Shown one piece after another: positions 63,890 to 64,000 of a stretch of 64,000 nt of DNA. Where the stretch lies: contig OY760134.1 in assembly GCA_963663145.1 (NCBI GenBank), forward strand, positions 1,488,001-1,552,000, in the 5' to 3' direction. A program made the position numbers and the translations under genes. Numbering within the stretch: position 1 is the first letter of the stretch; each line of letters begins with the position of its first letter. The notes under the pieces are model-generated. The model did no database searches and was not told where the DNA came from. It worked only from the letters and a program-made list of their open reading frames with translations. This DNA comes from Azotimanducus sp963663145. Lineage in GTDB: Bacteria > Pseudomonadota > Gammaproteobacteria > Pseudomonadales > Azotimanducaceae.

Positions 63890-64000
63890 CCGGGACTAGT
63901 CTGTTCGACCTGCCCGTCGCGTCACTTGGCTCCAGCGGCGATTTGCGGCACAGATGATGGCCAGAAGCGATGCCGTGATGGTGTTTGCGCTCCTGCCGAT

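Noticed and set aside
63896..64000. Possible C-terminal end of a minus-strand gene entering from the right edge
   Set aside because: 34 open codons ending in TAG are too few, and no family is recognisable.

Overview
The window reads as a chromosomal segment of an uncultured-type gammaproteobacterium that oxidises hydrocarbons and lipids. This rests on the murJ-ribF-lspA-minor pilin neighbourhood, a type I DAHP synthase, a tRNA-Val/tRNA-Asp pair, many TonB-dependent receptors, two RND pumps, and two alkane-hydroxylation routes (CYP153 with ferredoxin, and AlkB). No species can be named from sequence alone.

Layout. 1-2700: ferredoxin-dependent 2-oxoacid oxidoreductase korAB (korA enters from outside the window). 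2813-9040: minor pilins (fimT, and pilV-pilW-pilX) joined to murJ-ribF-lspA; here lspA is fused in frame to a type IV pilin gene. 9142-15217: small protein, Rieske oxygenase and carotenoid-cleavage-type dioxygenase, then an M20 amidohydrolase and succinate-semialdehyde-type dehydrogenase. 15357-17566: a DUF418 protein, then scars of a transposase and a DUF4143 ATPase. 17577-20150: a His/Asp/Glu-rich ZnuD-like receptor and a small His-rich protein. 20282-27597: RND permease, acyl-CoA dehydrogenase, LLM flavin enzyme, CYP153 and 2Fe-2S ferredoxin. 27741-29914: BtuB-like receptor under a cobalamin riboswitch. 29949-34500: sulfatase and its decayed duplicate on either side of aroG. 34264-39998: RND adaptor and an RND permease with a long extra C-terminal domain. 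40091-45608: hydrolase, phosphopantetheinyl transferase, and a gene graveyard (SulP, polyketide synthase, two broken toxin-antitoxin pairs) around two tRNAs. 45717-59482: one long minus-strand block, livHMGF-fadD-alkB-acetylhydrolase-two binding proteins-phosphotransferase. 59673-63889: TonB receptor and bioB.

The most striking signals are three. (1) Two unrelated membrane proteins, an RND permease and an AlkB alkane monooxygenase, each carry about 400 extra C-terminal residues homologous to one half of glutamine-synthetase adenylyltransferase (GlnE), with the catalytic DxD motif lost; a third fragment of the domain lies in a segmental duplication. (2) Signal peptidase II is fused to a type IV prepilin so that the prepilin-peptidase site lies exactly at the junction. 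(3) The alkB gene is split by a run of nine T residues that puts its first 45 codons out of frame.

Functionally, the long minus-strand block suggests uptake, oxidation and CoA activation of a hydrophobic substrate, and the CYP153 cluster a second entry route into beta-oxidation. B12, biotin and zinc-type receptors supply cofactors. The stretches around 16.7-17.5 kb, 30-31.4 kb and 42-45.6 kb are decaying and show past recombination.
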